NCBI GenBank assembly: GCA_016930715.1
Contig: JAFGGC010000013.1
Location: 71,796-135,795, forward strand
Length of the DNA stretch: 64,000 bases
Source of the DNA: Endomicrobiales bacterium
GTDB lineage: Bacteria > Elusimicrobiota > Endomicrobiia > Endomicrobiales > JAFGGC01
Direction of reading: 5' to 3'
Shown piece after piece: positions 37,655 through 46,384 of the stretch (the first letter of the stretch is position 1; every line of letters starts with the position of its first letter). The notes under the pieces were generated by a model. That model saw nothing but the letters and a program-made list of their open reading frames with translations, ran no database searches and was not told the origin of the DNA. Position numbers and translations under genes: made by a program.

Positions 37655-38778
37655 GAAGGCTCAATATCGCGCAGGTCTCGTTTCTGATAGCGTGCGGGGC
37701 GGCGCTGCAGCTTGCGGAACAATTCATACCGATTCCCATACCTCTTCCGGGCCTGAAAATCGGCCTTGCCAACATAAGCACGCTACTGGGCCTTATGCTT
37801 TTCGGAGCGCCGGTGGCGTTCCAGGTGGCCGTGTTCAGGCCGGTTTTGACCAGCATTGCCAACGGAACGTTCATGTCGCCGTGGCTTATCTTAAGTTTCT
37901 GCGGTTCGTTGGCGAGTTTTTTTATCATGGTATCCCTTTTTTCGCTGTTTAAGAGCAGGAACGCGGCTTTTATAATAACCTTGAGCATAATAAGCGCCGT
38001 GACGCACAACGCCGCGGAGCTGGTCGTGGCGTATTACTGGCTGATACCTCACGCCGTGGTTTTCGCAATAGCGCCCGTGCTTCTGTTAATGGCGGTAGTG
38101 GGCGGGTATTTCGTGGGATGGTCGGCGGATTTCGTCTATAAGAGAATCGAAAAAGAGAAATACGAAAACCTCCCCGATACCGAAAGAACTGAAAATGACC
38201 CGGAAATAGGGGCGCTTGAACTAAAGGACAAGGTGAGAATAACCGCCGCTTTCATACTTGTCATAAGCACGATATTCTGGCGCACGGCGCAGATGTACGG
38301 CATATTGATTTCGGTAGTTCTCTTTTTCATGTTCATTTACGGTATCAAACCGTCGGAAGCGTTCAAAAAAGTGTCTGCGCTTTGGCCGATACTGGTCTTC
38401 AGCTTCCTGCTTCCGGTCTTTTTTTCGCCGGAGGGCCGGATCCTTTTCGAGTGGAAATTCGTCAGGATAGGTGTTGAAGGCCTGATGGAAGGTCTTCTTT
38501 TCTCATTGAGGCTGATTCTTCTCATATTGATAAGCGTCTGGGTCGGAGTGGGGAATCCGTCCGAGATATCGAAGGAGCTTGCGTGGATACTCTCTCCGCT
38601 GAGATACTTCCATTTCGCGGTGAACAGGATACCGAGGATGACGTCCCTGTCCCTTTCGTTCCTTCCGGTAGTCTGGGAAAGGATCTCGAAGACCAAACCC
38701 AGGACTTTAAAGGGGATACTGGAGACCCTTTCGGTGTTTTTCGTTGAACTTGACAGCAACCTACAGGAAAAAGAATAA
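37651..38778 (+). CDS. Fused Gx-transporter (S-like) and EcfT-like membrane protein
   Basis: A 375-residue polytopic protein. Residues about 1-165 match the Gx transporter family (called heptaprenyl diphosphate synthase component I in older annotation), with the PIPLPGLKIGLANISTLLGLM motif and five or six helices. After a charged linker (about 165-190), residues 190-375 resemble the EcfT/CbiQ transmembrane component, including LSFLPVVWERI where the coupling helices begin. The C-terminal Ala-Arg-Gly coupling motifs are not found, and no EcfA ATPase gene lies nearby. It overlaps rex by ATGA. Confidence 0.75.
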   Translation: MRRLNIAQVSFLIACGAALQLAEQFIPIPIPLPGLKIGLANISTLLGLMLFGAPVAFQVAVFRPVLTSIANGTFMSPWLILSFCGSLASFFIMVSLFSLFKSRNAAFIITLSIISAVTHNAAELVVAYYWLIPHAVVFAIAPVLLLMAVVGGYFVGWSADFVYKRIEKEKYENLPDTERTENDPEIGALELKDKVRITAAFILVISTIFWRTAQMYGILISVVLFFMFIYGIKPSEAFKKVSALWPILVFSFLLPVFFSPEGRILFEWKFVRIGVEGLMEGLLFSLRLILLILISVWVGVGNPSEISKELAWILSPLRYFHFAVNRIPRMTSLSLSFLPVVWERISKTKPRTLKGILETLSVFFVELDSNLQEKE

Positions 38779-38793
38779 ATTTTCTCAAAATTA

Positions 38794-38822
38794 TTGTAAA
38801 ATCCCTGTTTTTTTTGTAAAAT
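38794..38822 (+). promoter_or_regulatory. Predicted promoter of rpsB-tsf
   Basis: TTGTAA at 38794-38799 and TAAAAT at 38817-38822 with a 17-base spacer, after the transporter gene. It gives a leader of about 180 bases before rpsB. Confidence 0.6.
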
Positions 38823-39007
38823 CAATTATTCCCGAAAACCGGACGCAAAGGCGGACCCGCAAAAGGGTTTTGGTATGTTTTTGTTCATAAGGTTGAAAGG
38901 GAAAATATATCTCACGCTTTGGGATTTGACGCAGGGTCCCGCGGTTTAAAACCCGAGGGCTGCGAAAAAGACGAACAGAGCGGAGGAAAAAACCAAAGGA
39001 GTGCAGT
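38823..39007 (+). promoter_or_regulatory. Long rpsB leader, possible S2 autoregulatory RNA
   Basis: About 180 bases of leader with several complementary segments: GGACCC in the first half can pair with GGGTCC in the second, and GGTTT can fold on AAACC just after. A GGAG lies before ATG 39008. Ribosomal protein S2 represses its own operon by binding its leader in other bacteria, so a similar element is plausible. I cannot match it to a described family by eye. Confidence 0.4.
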
Positions 39008-39808
39008 ATGTCTAACATTTCCATGAAAGCCCTGCTTGAAGCAGGCGTACACTTCGGCCATCAGACCCGCCGATGGAACCCCAAGATGGCGAAATTCATC
39101 TTCGGGACACGCAACAAAATCCACATTGTCGACCTGCAGAAGACCGTCAAGGAACTCAAAAAAGCCTACAAATTCGTCCGCGATTCGGTCATCGAGGGCA
39201 AGACCGTCCTTTTCGTCGGCACGAAAAAACAGGCTCAGGTGCCCCTAAAGGAAGAGTCACAGCGCTGTGGAGCCTTTTTTGTCTGCGACAGGTGGCTGGG
39301 CGGCACGCTTACCAATTTTGAGACCATCAAGAAGTCGATAGCCCGGCTCAATGAGCTCAATAAGATGAAGAACGACGGCTTGTTCGCCGTCCTTTCCAAG
39401 AAAGAGGTCTCTCAGAAAGAAAAGGAAAGACTTCGCCTTGAGAAATCCCTTGAAGGCATCAAAGACATGAAAGAGCTCCCGGGCCTTCTTTTCGTGGTAG
39501 ACCCTTCCGAGGAAACGACCGCGGTGAGCGAAGCGCGCAAATTAAAAATACCGGTCGTGGCCATATGCGACACGAACTGCGACCCGGACATAATTGATTA
39601 CCCCATACCCGGCAACGACGACGCCATAAGAGCCGTGAAGCTATTTTGCTCGATAGTGGCGGACGCGGTGCTTGAGGGAAAGGGGCTTGAGGACAAACAG
39701 GACGAATCGCAGTCTGCGGACGCCGCACAGAACACGCAGGCCGCCTCTTCGGAGGAAATGACCACAAAAAATGAAAGAGAGGTAGCAAGTAATGAGTCCA
39801 TCAGCTGA
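39008..39808 (+). CDS. rpsB: 30S ribosomal protein S2
   Basis: A 266-residue S2. [21 protein letters not shown] at the start (in part), [36 protein letters not shown] and the late [23 protein letters not shown] block are typical. The last 35 residues form an acidic, Ser/Gln/Ala-rich tail not needed for the fold. The gene overlaps tsf by 17 bases. Confidence 0.97.
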   Translation: MSNISMKALLEAGVHFGHQTRRWNPKMAKFIFGTRNKIHIVDLQKTVKELKKAYKFVRDSVIEGKTVLFVGTKKQAQVPLKEESQRCGAFFVCDRWLGGTLTNFETIKKSIARLNELNKMKNDGLFAVLSKKEVSQKEKERLRLEKSLEGIKDMKELPGLLFVVDPSEETTAVSEARKLKIPVVAICDTNCDPDIIDYPIPGNDDAIRAVKLFCSIVADAVLEGKGLEDKQDESQSADAAQNTQAASSEEMTTKNEREVASNESIS

Positions 39809-40394
39809 GACGATCCAGAAATTAAGAGCAATGACCGGAGCGGGCATTATGGACTGCAAGGCGGCCCTGGCCCATTCGAAGGATGACATAGAAAAGGCGA
39901 TACAGTATTTGAGGGAAAAAGGGGTCGCTTCGGCGGTCAAGAAAGCGGAAAGGACCGCCAAGCAGGGGCTTGTTTCGTCCTACATACACGCCGGCGGGAA
40001 GCTGGGGGTCCTGGTGGAAGTGAACTGCGAGACTGATTTCGTGGCAAGGACCGAAGATTTCCAGAACCTTGTCAAGGAATTGGCCATGCAGGTGGCAGCG
40101 GCGAACCCTCTTTACATAAATAAGGACGACATGCCTCAGGAAGTCGTGGACAAGGAAAAGGAAATTTACAAGGCGCAGCTCAAGGAAGAAAAGAAACCGG
40201 AAAAGGTGATAGAAAAGATCATCGAGGGCAAACTCGAGAAGTTTTACACGCAGGTCTGTCTCGTTGACCAGCCTTATATCAGGGACACGTCCGGAAAACA
40301 GAAAATAAAAGACGTCATAACCCAAGCCATAGCGAAGATCGGCGAGAACATCGTAGTGAAGCGTTTCGCGAGGTTCAGGGTCGGGGAAGAATAG
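39792..40394 (+). CDS. tsf: Elongation factor Ts, short form
   Basis: A 200-residue EF-Ts, nucleotide exchange factor for EF-Tu. The N-terminal UBA-like domain has [16 protein letters not shown] (about 12-27), and [13 protein letters not shown] (about 82-94) is the core motif. It has one copy of the dimerisation subdomain, like the short Thermus form rather than the 283-residue E. coli form. Start ATG 39792 with GAGAGG upstream, inside the end of rpsB. Confidence 0.96.
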   Translation: MSPSAETIQKLRAMTGAGIMDCKAALAHSKDDIEKAIQYLREKGVASAVKKAERTAKQGLVSSYIHAGGKLGVLVEVNCETDFVARTEDFQNLVKELAMQVAAANPLYINKDDMPQEVVDKEKEIYKAQLKEEKKPEKVIEKIIEGKLEKFYTQVCLVDQPYIRDTSGKQKIKDVITQAIAKIGENIVVKRFARFRVGEE

Positions 40395-40400
40395 ATAATT

Positions 40401-40484
40401 CAGGTAAAAGTTGAAAGGTGCAAGTTGGAAGTTGGTTTTTTTGTCTGCCATGGCGTTCACTTTTTAACATTTACCTTTTACCTG
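40401..40484. repeat. Inverted heptamer array between tsf and frr
   Basis: The left arm holds four 7-bp units at 40404-40431 (first two GTAAAAG, TTGAAAG); the right arm holds four at 40454-40481. CAGGTAAAAG (40401-40410) pairs perfectly with CTTTTACCTG (40475-40484). The rest pairs only partly because units differ. It fills the gap where pyrH is often found. Confidence 0.8.
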
Positions 40485-40500
40485 TTTTTAGGGAGGTTTT

Positions 40501-41061
40501 ATGATTGTTAAAACCATCGTTGCCCAGGGCGAAGAGCCGATGAAAAGGACCTTGGAAAAAATGAAAGGCGATTTTGCGGCTTTGAGGACGGGCAGGGCCA
40601 ACACCGCACTGGTTGAAAACCTAAAAGTTGAAAGCTACGGGACCGTGATGCCAATAAACCAGCTTGCCGGCCTGGGCATTCCCGACGCCAGGACCATAGA
40701 GATAAAGCCGTGGGACCACTCTCAGCTCCAGAACATAGAAAAAGCTATTCAGAAATCGGAGCTCGGGCTCACTCCCATGAACGACGGAAAACTGATACGC
40801 CTCTCGCTTCCCAAGCTTACCGAAGAAAGAAGAAAAGAGATAATCAAGATAACGCATAAAATGGCCGAAGACTTCAAGGTCGCGATAAGGAACGAACGCC
40901 GCCAGATCATTGAGAGCATAAAGCAGGCAGAAAAGGACAAAAAGATAACCGAAGACGACAGGAAAAAGGGCGAAGCGGAACTGCAGAAACTGACCGACTC
41001 CTACATAAAAAAGATCGACGATGTTTTGGCGCTGAAGGAAAAAGAAGTGATGGAAGTATAA
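40501..41061 (+). CDS. frr: Ribosome recycling factor
   Basis: A 186-residue RRF that splits post-termination ribosomes with EF-G. LRTGRANTALVENLKVESYG (about 26-45) and the helices ending in RLSLPKLTEERRKEI (about 101-115) are diagnostic of the three-helix bundle and hinge. GGGAGG precedes ATG 40501. pyrH, often between tsf and frr, is not present. Confidence 0.97.
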   Translation: MIVKTIVAQGEEPMKRTLEKMKGDFAALRTGRANTALVENLKVESYGTVMPINQLAGLGIPDARTIEIKPWDHSQLQNIEKAIQKSELGLTPMNDGKLIRLSLPKLTEERRKEIIKITHKMAEDFKVAIRNERRQIIESIKQAEKDKKITEDDRKKGEAELQKLTDSYIKKIDDVLALKEKEVMEV

Positions 41062-41064
41062 TAC

Positions 41065-41159
41065 CAGCGGTTAGCGGATAGCGGTTAGCGTATAGCACGG
41101 AAAAGCAAAGACGGTTGGACGTTGCCTTTCTATACGCTATTTGCTAAACGCTACGCTAG
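41065..41159. repeat. Inverted heptamer array (TAGCGNN family) between frr and the ferredoxin gene
   Basis: Five 7-bp units at 41065-41099, consensus TAGCGNN, face an inverted arm at 41131-41156 of three units plus a shortened one, consensus TANNCGC on the + strand. The two arms pair imperfectly around about 30 bases. It shares its heptamer type with the array before nusA. Confidence 0.85.
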
Positions 41160-41174
41160 AATTCGGAGGAGAAA

Positions 41175-41354
41175 ATGGCGTTTAAGATCGACAAAGAGCA
41201 GTGCGTGGGATGCGGGGCTTGCGAAGGCGTGTGCCCGACGAAAGCAATAAGCCAGGACGGCGACAAATATAAAATAGACGACGCCAAGTGCACGGACTGC
41301 GGCGAATGCGCCGGCGTGTGCCCGGTCTCGTGCATATCCGGAACGAAAAAATAA
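41175..41354 (+). CDS. 2[4Fe-4S] ferredoxin
   Basis: A 59-residue ferredoxin. Two cluster motifs, CVGCGACEGVCP (residues 10-21) and CTDCGECAGVCP (39-50), each supply C-x2-C-x2-C-x3-C-P, as in clostridial-type 8Fe ferredoxins. GGAGGA at 41166-41171 precedes ATG 41175. It carries low-potential electrons in the cytoplasm; candidate clients in this window include IspG, but that is inference. It lies alone between two heptamer arrays. Confidence 0.93.
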   Translation: MAFKIDKEQCVGCGACEGVCPTKAISQDGDKYKIDDAKCTDCGECAGVCPVSCISGTKK

Positions 41355-41361
41355 AAAGAGT

Positions 41362-41429
41362 CAATTTCTAATCTCGAATTTCGAAAAACAAGGCCGGGCA
41401 AACCGTAATCAGGCTGTATTTCGAAATTG
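41362..41429. repeat. Heptamer array with partial inverted arm between the ferredoxin gene and uppS
   Basis: Four 7-bp units at 41362-41389 (first CAATTTC, third GAATTTC) and an inverted arm at 41417-41429 (TATTTCGAAATTG) that can pair with them. The right arm is shorter and does not show several units. It lies just upstream of uppS. Confidence 0.65.
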
Positions 41430-41447
41430 CCTTTTCGATATTTAAAT

Positions 41448-42188
41448 ATGGCAAACGAGCTGAAGGCTAAGGATAAGCAGGGAATAGATCTTTCTAACCT
41501 CCCGTCCCATGTTGCCATCATTATGGACGGCAACGGCAGATGGGCGAAAAAAAGGGGATTCCCGAGGGTTTACGGTCACAAAAAGGGTGTCGAGAACGTC
41601 CGCGAGATAGTAGAAACATGCGCAGATCTCGGCGTGAAGGTCCTGACACTGTACGCCTTTTCCACCGAGAACTGGATCCGGCCGAAATCGGAGATAGCGG
41701 GATTGATGTCGCTTCTGGGAAAATATCTCGTCAGCGAGGAAAAAACCCTTAACGATAACAATATAAGGCTAAGGACCATCGGCGACACCGGCGCCCTCCC
41801 GAAACCGCAGAGAGAGCTCCTTGAGAAAACGATGAGATCCACCGAAAAGAATACCGGTATGGTGCTAAATCTTGCCCTCAACTACGGCAGCCGTCAGGAG
41901 ATAATACGCGCTTTCGGTATTCTCGTTGAGAAGGGCGTACAAAGGGCCAGCGAGCAAGACATAAGCTCCAGTCTTTACACGGCCGGGCTTCCGGACCCGG
42001 ATCTCCTGATCAGGACCTCAGGCGAGCAAAGGCTTTCGAACTTCCTCCTCTGGCAGATGGCCTACGGAGAGCTCTACATAACCGACGTTCTGTGGCCGGA
42101 TTTTAAACCGCAGGAACTTTACAAAGCGATAAAAGATTTTCAGTCAAGGCACAGGCGTTTCGGCGGCATCAAGGCGGTTCAAACATAA
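41448..42188 (+). CDS. uppS: Undecaprenyl diphosphate synthase (isoprenyl transferase)
   Basis: A 246-residue cis-prenyltransferase that makes undecaprenyl diphosphate for peptidoglycan and LPS. HVAIIMDGNGRWAKKRG (about 18-34) has the catalytic Asp, STENWIRP (about 75-82) and the late DLLIRTSGEQRLSNFLLWQ block are conserved. Start at ATG 41448; a TTG seven codons upstream lacks support. cdsA begins 2 bases after the stop, in the usual uppS-cdsA-dxr-rseP order. Confidence 0.96.
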   Translation: MANELKAKDKQGIDLSNLPSHVAIIMDGNGRWAKKRGFPRVYGHKKGVENVREIVETCADLGVKVLTLYAFSTENWIRPKSEIAGLMSLLGKYLVSEEKTLNDNNIRLRTIGDTGALPKPQRELLEKTMRSTEKNTGMVLNLALNYGSRQEIIRAFGILVEKGVQRASEQDISSSLYTAGLPDPDLLIRTSGEQRLSNFLLWQMAYGELYITDVLWPDFKPQELYKAIKDFQSRHRRFGGIKAVQT

Positions 42189-42190
42189 TA

Positions 42191-43015
42191 ATGATATTTC
42201 CACGTTTGATAACGGCAATATTGGGAATTCCGCTCATTATTTTCACGGTATTCTGGGGAGGGATACCGTTTTTTGTTATCATGTCGGGCATCGTATTTAT
42301 GTCCCTGCGCGAGTATTTCATTCTCTCTTCGCACGCCAAATACGCCTCGCAGCCGCTCATCGGCACTCTCATAGGACTTTTTCTGTTCATGTCCGTTTTC
42401 CTGAACGGCACCAAACTCGGGCCTCTCGTGGAAAACCAGGGCACGGCGGCGGTCATAACGTTGATAATGGCCATTGTTTTTTTAAGGGAGATAATAAGAG
42501 GCAGGGCAGACAAGGCCATCGAGCGCCTCGGGGTGACGTTCCTCGGGGTGTTTTTTATCCCCTGGACGCTCGGTCATTTCATACTGATAAGGAGCATGAG
42601 GCCGGGCGGAATGGAATACGTGTATTTCCTGTTCATCGTCATATGGCTGCTTGACACCGGTGCCTATGCCGTCGGTAAAAAAATCGGGAAAATCCAGCTG
42701 TCCCCCATAAGCCCTAAAAAAACGCTTGAAGGCGGGATAGGCGGGGTGGCGGTGGGAATGCTCGCGGCCGTCCTTTGCAGGATAGTGTTCATGAGAGACC
42801 TGCTCAGCGTCGGCGAGGCCGCCATGCTCGGGTTCGTCATTTCCGTGGTCGCGCAGTTCTCCGATTTCGCCGAGTCGATACTCAAAAGGGACGCCGGGGT
42901 GAAAGACTCCGCGGAACTCCTGCCGGGCCACGGCGGGATACTCGACCGTTTTGATTCCTTCCTGTTTACGGCGCCGTTTTTATATTATTATCTTTCGATC
43001 GTCAAGGGTCTGTAA
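42191..43015 (+). CDS. cdsA: Phosphatidate cytidylyltransferase
   Basis: CdsA makes CDP-diacylglycerol from phosphatidate and CTP. The 274-residue protein has about seven membrane segments and the C-terminal signature: LSPISPKKTLEGGIGG (about 171-186), SDFAESILKRDAGVKDS (about 223-239) and LPGHGGILDRFDS (about 242-254). It lies between uppS and dxr. Confidence 0.96.
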   Translation: MIFPRLITAILGIPLIIFTVFWGGIPFFVIMSGIVFMSLREYFILSSHAKYASQPLIGTLIGLFLFMSVFLNGTKLGPLVENQGTAAVITLIMAIVFLREIIRGRADKAIERLGVTFLGVFFIPWTLGHFILIRSMRPGGMEYVYFLFIVIWLLDTGAYAVGKKIGKIQLSPISPKKTLEGGIGGVAVGMLAAVLCRIVFMRDLLSVGEAAMLGFVISVVAQFSDFAESILKRDAGVKDSAELLPGHGGILDRFDSFLFTAPFLYYYLSIVKGL

Positions 43016-43043
43016 AAATCCCGGTTATCGCTGAAGCATTATA

Positions 43044-44204
43044 ATGAAGAAAATATCTATTCTGGGTTCTACCGGTTCAATAGGGACGCAGGTGTTGGAT
43101 GTCGTGAGGCATTATCCGGACGCCATAAAAGTGGTGGGTTTAAGCGCGCATTCGAAGGTCAGGATCATAAAGAAGCAGATACTGGAATTCAAGCCCGAAG
43201 TAGTTTCGGTCTGGCACGAGGAAGCTGCGGCGAAGCTCGCGGAGTATTGCAGAAAGAAACGCGTTAAAACGCGCGTGCTGTCCGGCATGGACGGTATGAA
43301 GAAGGTGGCATCCCACAAGAAAGCGAGGCTTGTCGTGTCTTCGGTAGTCGGTTCCATCGGGCTGGAGCCTCTTTTAAAGGCGGTGGATTCGGAAAAAGAC
43401 ATTGCTCTCGCAAACAAGGAAGCGCTTGTGGTCGCGGGCGACATAATAATGAGGAAAGCCAGAAGAAGGGGCGTCGAGATAATACCGGTCGACAGCGAGC
43501 ATTCGGCCATTTTCCAGTGCCTCAAGAACGAAAAAGGTTCTTCCGTCAAAAAAATAATCCTGACGGCTTCTGGAGGGCCGTTTTACAGGAAGAAAACGGG
43601 GCGAAAGAAAATAACCGTCAGGCAGGCCCTCGCGCACCCGACCTGGGTCATGGGGCCGAAGATAACGGTTGATTCCGCGACCCTGATGAACAAGGGGCTT
43701 GAAGCGATCGAGGCGCACCACCTGTTCGGTGTTCCAATGGACAAGATAGAGATAGTGATACATCCGCAGTCGGTCGTGCATTCCATGGTGGAGTTCCTGG
43801 ACGGTTCGGTCATCGCGCAGATGTCGAACCCGGATATGAGGCTTCCCATACAATACGCGCTGACCTACCCCGGCAGGGTGCCGTCGCGCGTGAAAATGCT
43901 CGATCTCGCCCGCGTGGGAAAGCTTGAGTTCGACGAGCCGGATTTCAAGAGGTTCCCGTGCCTCGGCCTTGCCCTTAAGGCCGGCCGGATCGGAGGAACG
44001 ATGCCGGCCGTAATGAACGCGGCCAACGAGGTCGCAGTCAGCTGGTTCCTGAAGAACAGGATAGATTTTTCGCAGATACCACAGGTTATATCAAGAGCGA
44101 TGAGGGCGCACAGAACAAGGAAGAGCTGTTCGATAAAGGATATATATAACGCGGACAGAAACGCGAGGTCGGAAGCGGAAAAGATCCTAAAGTCGTTGAA
44201 TTGA
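43044..44204 (+). CDS. dxr: 1-deoxy-D-xylulose-5-phosphate reductoisomerase
   Basis: Dxr catalyses the first committed step of the MEP pathway. The 386-residue protein has the NADPH motif GSTGSIGTQ (about 7-15), the active-site stretch PVDSEHSAIFQCL (about 150-162), and LMNKGLEAIEAHHLF (about 214-228). It supplies isoprenoid precursors used by uppS upstream and is paired with ispG downstream, so the MEP pathway is in use. Confidence 0.97.
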   Translation: MKKISILGSTGSIGTQVLDVVRHYPDAIKVVGLSAHSKVRIIKKQILEFKPEVVSVWHEEAAAKLAEYCRKKRVKTRVLSGMDGMKKVASHKKARLVVSSVVGSIGLEPLLKAVDSEKDIALANKEALVVAGDIIMRKARRRGVEIIPVDSEHSAIFQCLKNEKGSSVKKIILTASGGPFYRKKTGRKKITVRQALAHPTWVMGPKITVDSATLMNKGLEAIEAHHLFGVPMDKIEIVIHPQSVVHSMVEFLDGSVIAQMSNPDMRLPIQYALTYPGRVPSRVKMLDLARVGKLEFDEPDFKRFPCLGLALKAGRIGGTMPAVMNAANEVAVSWFLKNRIDFSQIPQVISRAMRAHRTRKSCSIKDIYNADRNARSEAEKILKSLN

Positions 44205-44222
44205 GCGGTCGAGAGGAGTAGA

Positions 44223-45305
44223 ATGTTCCAGATATTCGGATTCACCATAAGCGTTTTCCAGATAGTAGTCACTGTTTTCGGGGTGGGGCTTTTGATTTTC
44301 ATCCACGAGCTCGGCCACTTCCTTATGGCCAAGAAGTTCGGCATGAAGGTGGAAAAATTCGCCTTCGGTTTCGGCCCCGAGATAGTCGGTTTCACGAAGG
44401 GCGGAACCAGGTACCAGATATGCGCCATTCCGCTGGGCGGGATGGTTAAGCTTCCCGGAGAGGACGTCAACGACGCGACGGGTAGCCCCGACGATTTCAT
44501 ATCGCAGCCGTGGCACAGGCGGCTCGCGATAGCGGTCTTCGGGCCCTTCATGAATTACGTGCTGGCGGTGATTCTTTTTACGGTCGTGATATACTTTTGG
44601 GGCCTCACGAGGCCATCTTCGCTCTCCGTGATCGGGGAGGTCATAGAAGGATATCCGGCTCATGCCGCCGGCATCAGGGCTGGAGACACGATAACCTCGG
44701 TAAACGGCGTCAGGGTCAAGGCTTGGGAGGAAATGGCCGTCATAATACACAAGCATCCGGAGAAAAAGATAGGGATCGGTCTCGTGAGGGACGAGCAGGC
44801 GATGACGATCGACATAGTGCCACGAAAGGATCCCGTAACCGGATACGGGCTCGTGGGGATAACGCCCAAGACCGAGATCGAGCACCTGAGCCTGGCGGGT
44901 TCCGTTTATCTAAGCTGTAAGATGGCCGTTTTTCAGTCGGTTTTCACGCTCAAATACCTTGGCGAAAAGCTTGTCAGGTGGGAAAAGCCCGACGTCGCGG
45001 GGCCCATAGGCGTCGTCCAGATACTCGCAAGGGCGGCCAGGACCGGAGTTCCGCAGCTTCTCTACATTCTTGCCGTGATATCCGTTGCTCTGGGGCTTTT
45101 CAACCTCCTTCCTATACCTCTGGTGGACGGGGGGCACATACTCCTTGCCTTGATAGAGGGCGTCATCAGGAGGCCCATAAACAAAAAGGTGGTGCACGTG
45201 TCCAACCTCGTCGGGTTTACCATAATAATCTCGATTTTTGTCCTCGCGACATACAACGACCTGGCCAGGCTCGGCCTTGATTTTTCAAAACTGTTGCCAA
45301 AATGA
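44223..45305 (+). CDS. rseP: Site-2 protease RseP
   Basis: A 360-residue intramembrane zinc metalloprotease. FIHELGHFLMAKKFG (about 21-35) supplies the H-E-x-x-H ligands, and NLLPIPLVDGGH (about 296-307) supplies the third ligand in the last membrane segments. One PDZ domain lies between (about 115-190, IEGYPAHAAGIRAGDTI), rather than the two of E. coli. It cleaves anti-sigma factors or remnant signal peptides. It overlaps ispG by ATGA. Confidence 0.95.
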   Translation: MFQIFGFTISVFQIVVTVFGVGLLIFIHELGHFLMAKKFGMKVEKFAFGFGPEIVGFTKGGTRYQICAIPLGGMVKLPGEDVNDATGSPDDFISQPWHRRLAIAVFGPFMNYVLAVILFTVVIYFWGLTRPSSLSVIGEVIEGYPAHAAGIRAGDTITSVNGVRVKAWEEMAVIIHKHPEKKIGIGLVRDEQAMTIDIVPRKDPVTGYGLVGITPKTEIEHLSLAGSVYLSCKMAVFQSVFTLKYLGEKLVRWEKPDVAGPIGVVQILARAARTGVPQLLYILAVISVALGLFNLLPIPLVDGGHILLALIEGVIRRPINKKVVHVSNLVGFTIIISIFVLATYNDLARLGLDFSKLLPK

Positions 45306-46384
45306 CCGCGCATAAAAGAAAAAACACGAGGAAGGTTTGGGTGGGAAAGGTGGCCGTTGGTGGAGGCGCGCCCGTCAGCGTTCAGTCAATGACGAACACC
45401 GACACGCGCGACGTCCGCTCCACGCTGAACCAGATACGGATGCTCGAGGAAGCGGGCTGCGAGATAGTGCGGGTCGGCGTGCCGGACATGGAAGCGGCCC
45501 TGAACATCGCAAGGATAAAAAAGGGGATAGGCATCCCCCTCGTGGCCGACATACATTTCGACTACAGGCTCGCGCTTGAAGCGGTAAAGCAGGGGGTGGA
45601 CAAGCTCAGGATCAACCCAGGCAATATTGGTTCGCCGGAAAAGGTTAGAGAAGTAGTGAAGGCGGCCAGAGGTGCCGGCATACCTATAAGGATAGGCGTG
45701 AACGCCGGGTCGCTCAAATCGGCGCAGGGGCATCAGAGCCCGGCCTTGAAAGCTAAAAAACTGGTGGATTCGGCGCTTGCCCACGTCAAAATACTCGAGA
45801 AAAACGGTTTCGAGGATATAGTCGTCTCTTTGAAGGCTTCCGACGTCGCCACGACGGTGGAGGCGTACAGGTTGATGGCGAAAAAACGCGGCTATCCGCT
45901 GCACATCGGCGTGACGGAGGCGGGTTCGGAGTTCCGTGGAACGATAAAATCAAGCGTGGGTCTGGGCATACTTCTCAGCGAAGGCCTTGGCGACACGGTG
46001 AGGGTGTCTCTGACGGCCGATCCGGTCAAAGAGGTCGCGGTGGCCTACCAGGTGCTGCAGTCGCTGGGCCTGAGATCGACGGGCGTGGAACTGATATCGT
46101 GCCCGACCTGTTCGCGATGCGAAGTGGACCTGATATCCATAGTAAACGAGCTCGAGGAGGAACTGCCGCGCATGGCGGCGGCGCGCGCGGGCAAAAAACC
46201 CCTGAAAATAGCTGTTATGGGCTGTGTCGTCAACGGCCCTGGCGAGGCAAAGGAAGCCGACGTGGGCATAGCCGGCAGCAGGAAAAAGGGCATACTGTTC
46301 GAAAAAGGCAGGATAGTGGGCGAGGTCGGGCCTGACGGCTGGATCGACGCGCTAAAGAAACTCATAACCGGAAGGAGCGGTTGA
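45302..46384 (+). CDS. ispG: 4-hydroxy-3-methylbut-2-enyl-diphosphate synthase (IspG/GcpE)
   Basis: IspG reduces MEcPP to HMBPP using a [4Fe-4S] cluster. The 360-residue two-domain form begins with VAVGGGAPVSVQSMTNTDT (about 17-35) and has ISCPTCSRCEVDL (about 262-274) and MGCVVNGPGEAKEADVGIAG (about 301-320), which give the cluster Cys residues and ligand Glu. It needs low-potential electrons, for which the ferredoxin at 41175 is a candidate. Confidence 0.97.
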   Translation: MTAHKRKNTRKVWVGKVAVGGGAPVSVQSMTNTDTRDVRSTLNQIRMLEEAGCEIVRVGVPDMEAALNIARIKKGIGIPLVADIHFDYRLALEAVKQGVDKLRINPGNIGSPEKVREVVKAARGAGIPIRIGVNAGSLKSAQGHQSPALKAKKLVDSALAHVKILEKNGFEDIVVSLKASDVATTVEAYRLMAKKRGYPLHIGVTEAGSEFRGTIKSSVGLGILLSEGLGDTVRVSLTADPVKEVAVAYQVLQSLGLRSTGVELISCPTCSRCEVDLISIVNELEEELPRMAAARAGKKPLKIAVMGCVVNGPGEAKEADVGIAGSRKKGILFEKGRIVGEVGPDGWIDALKKLITGRSG

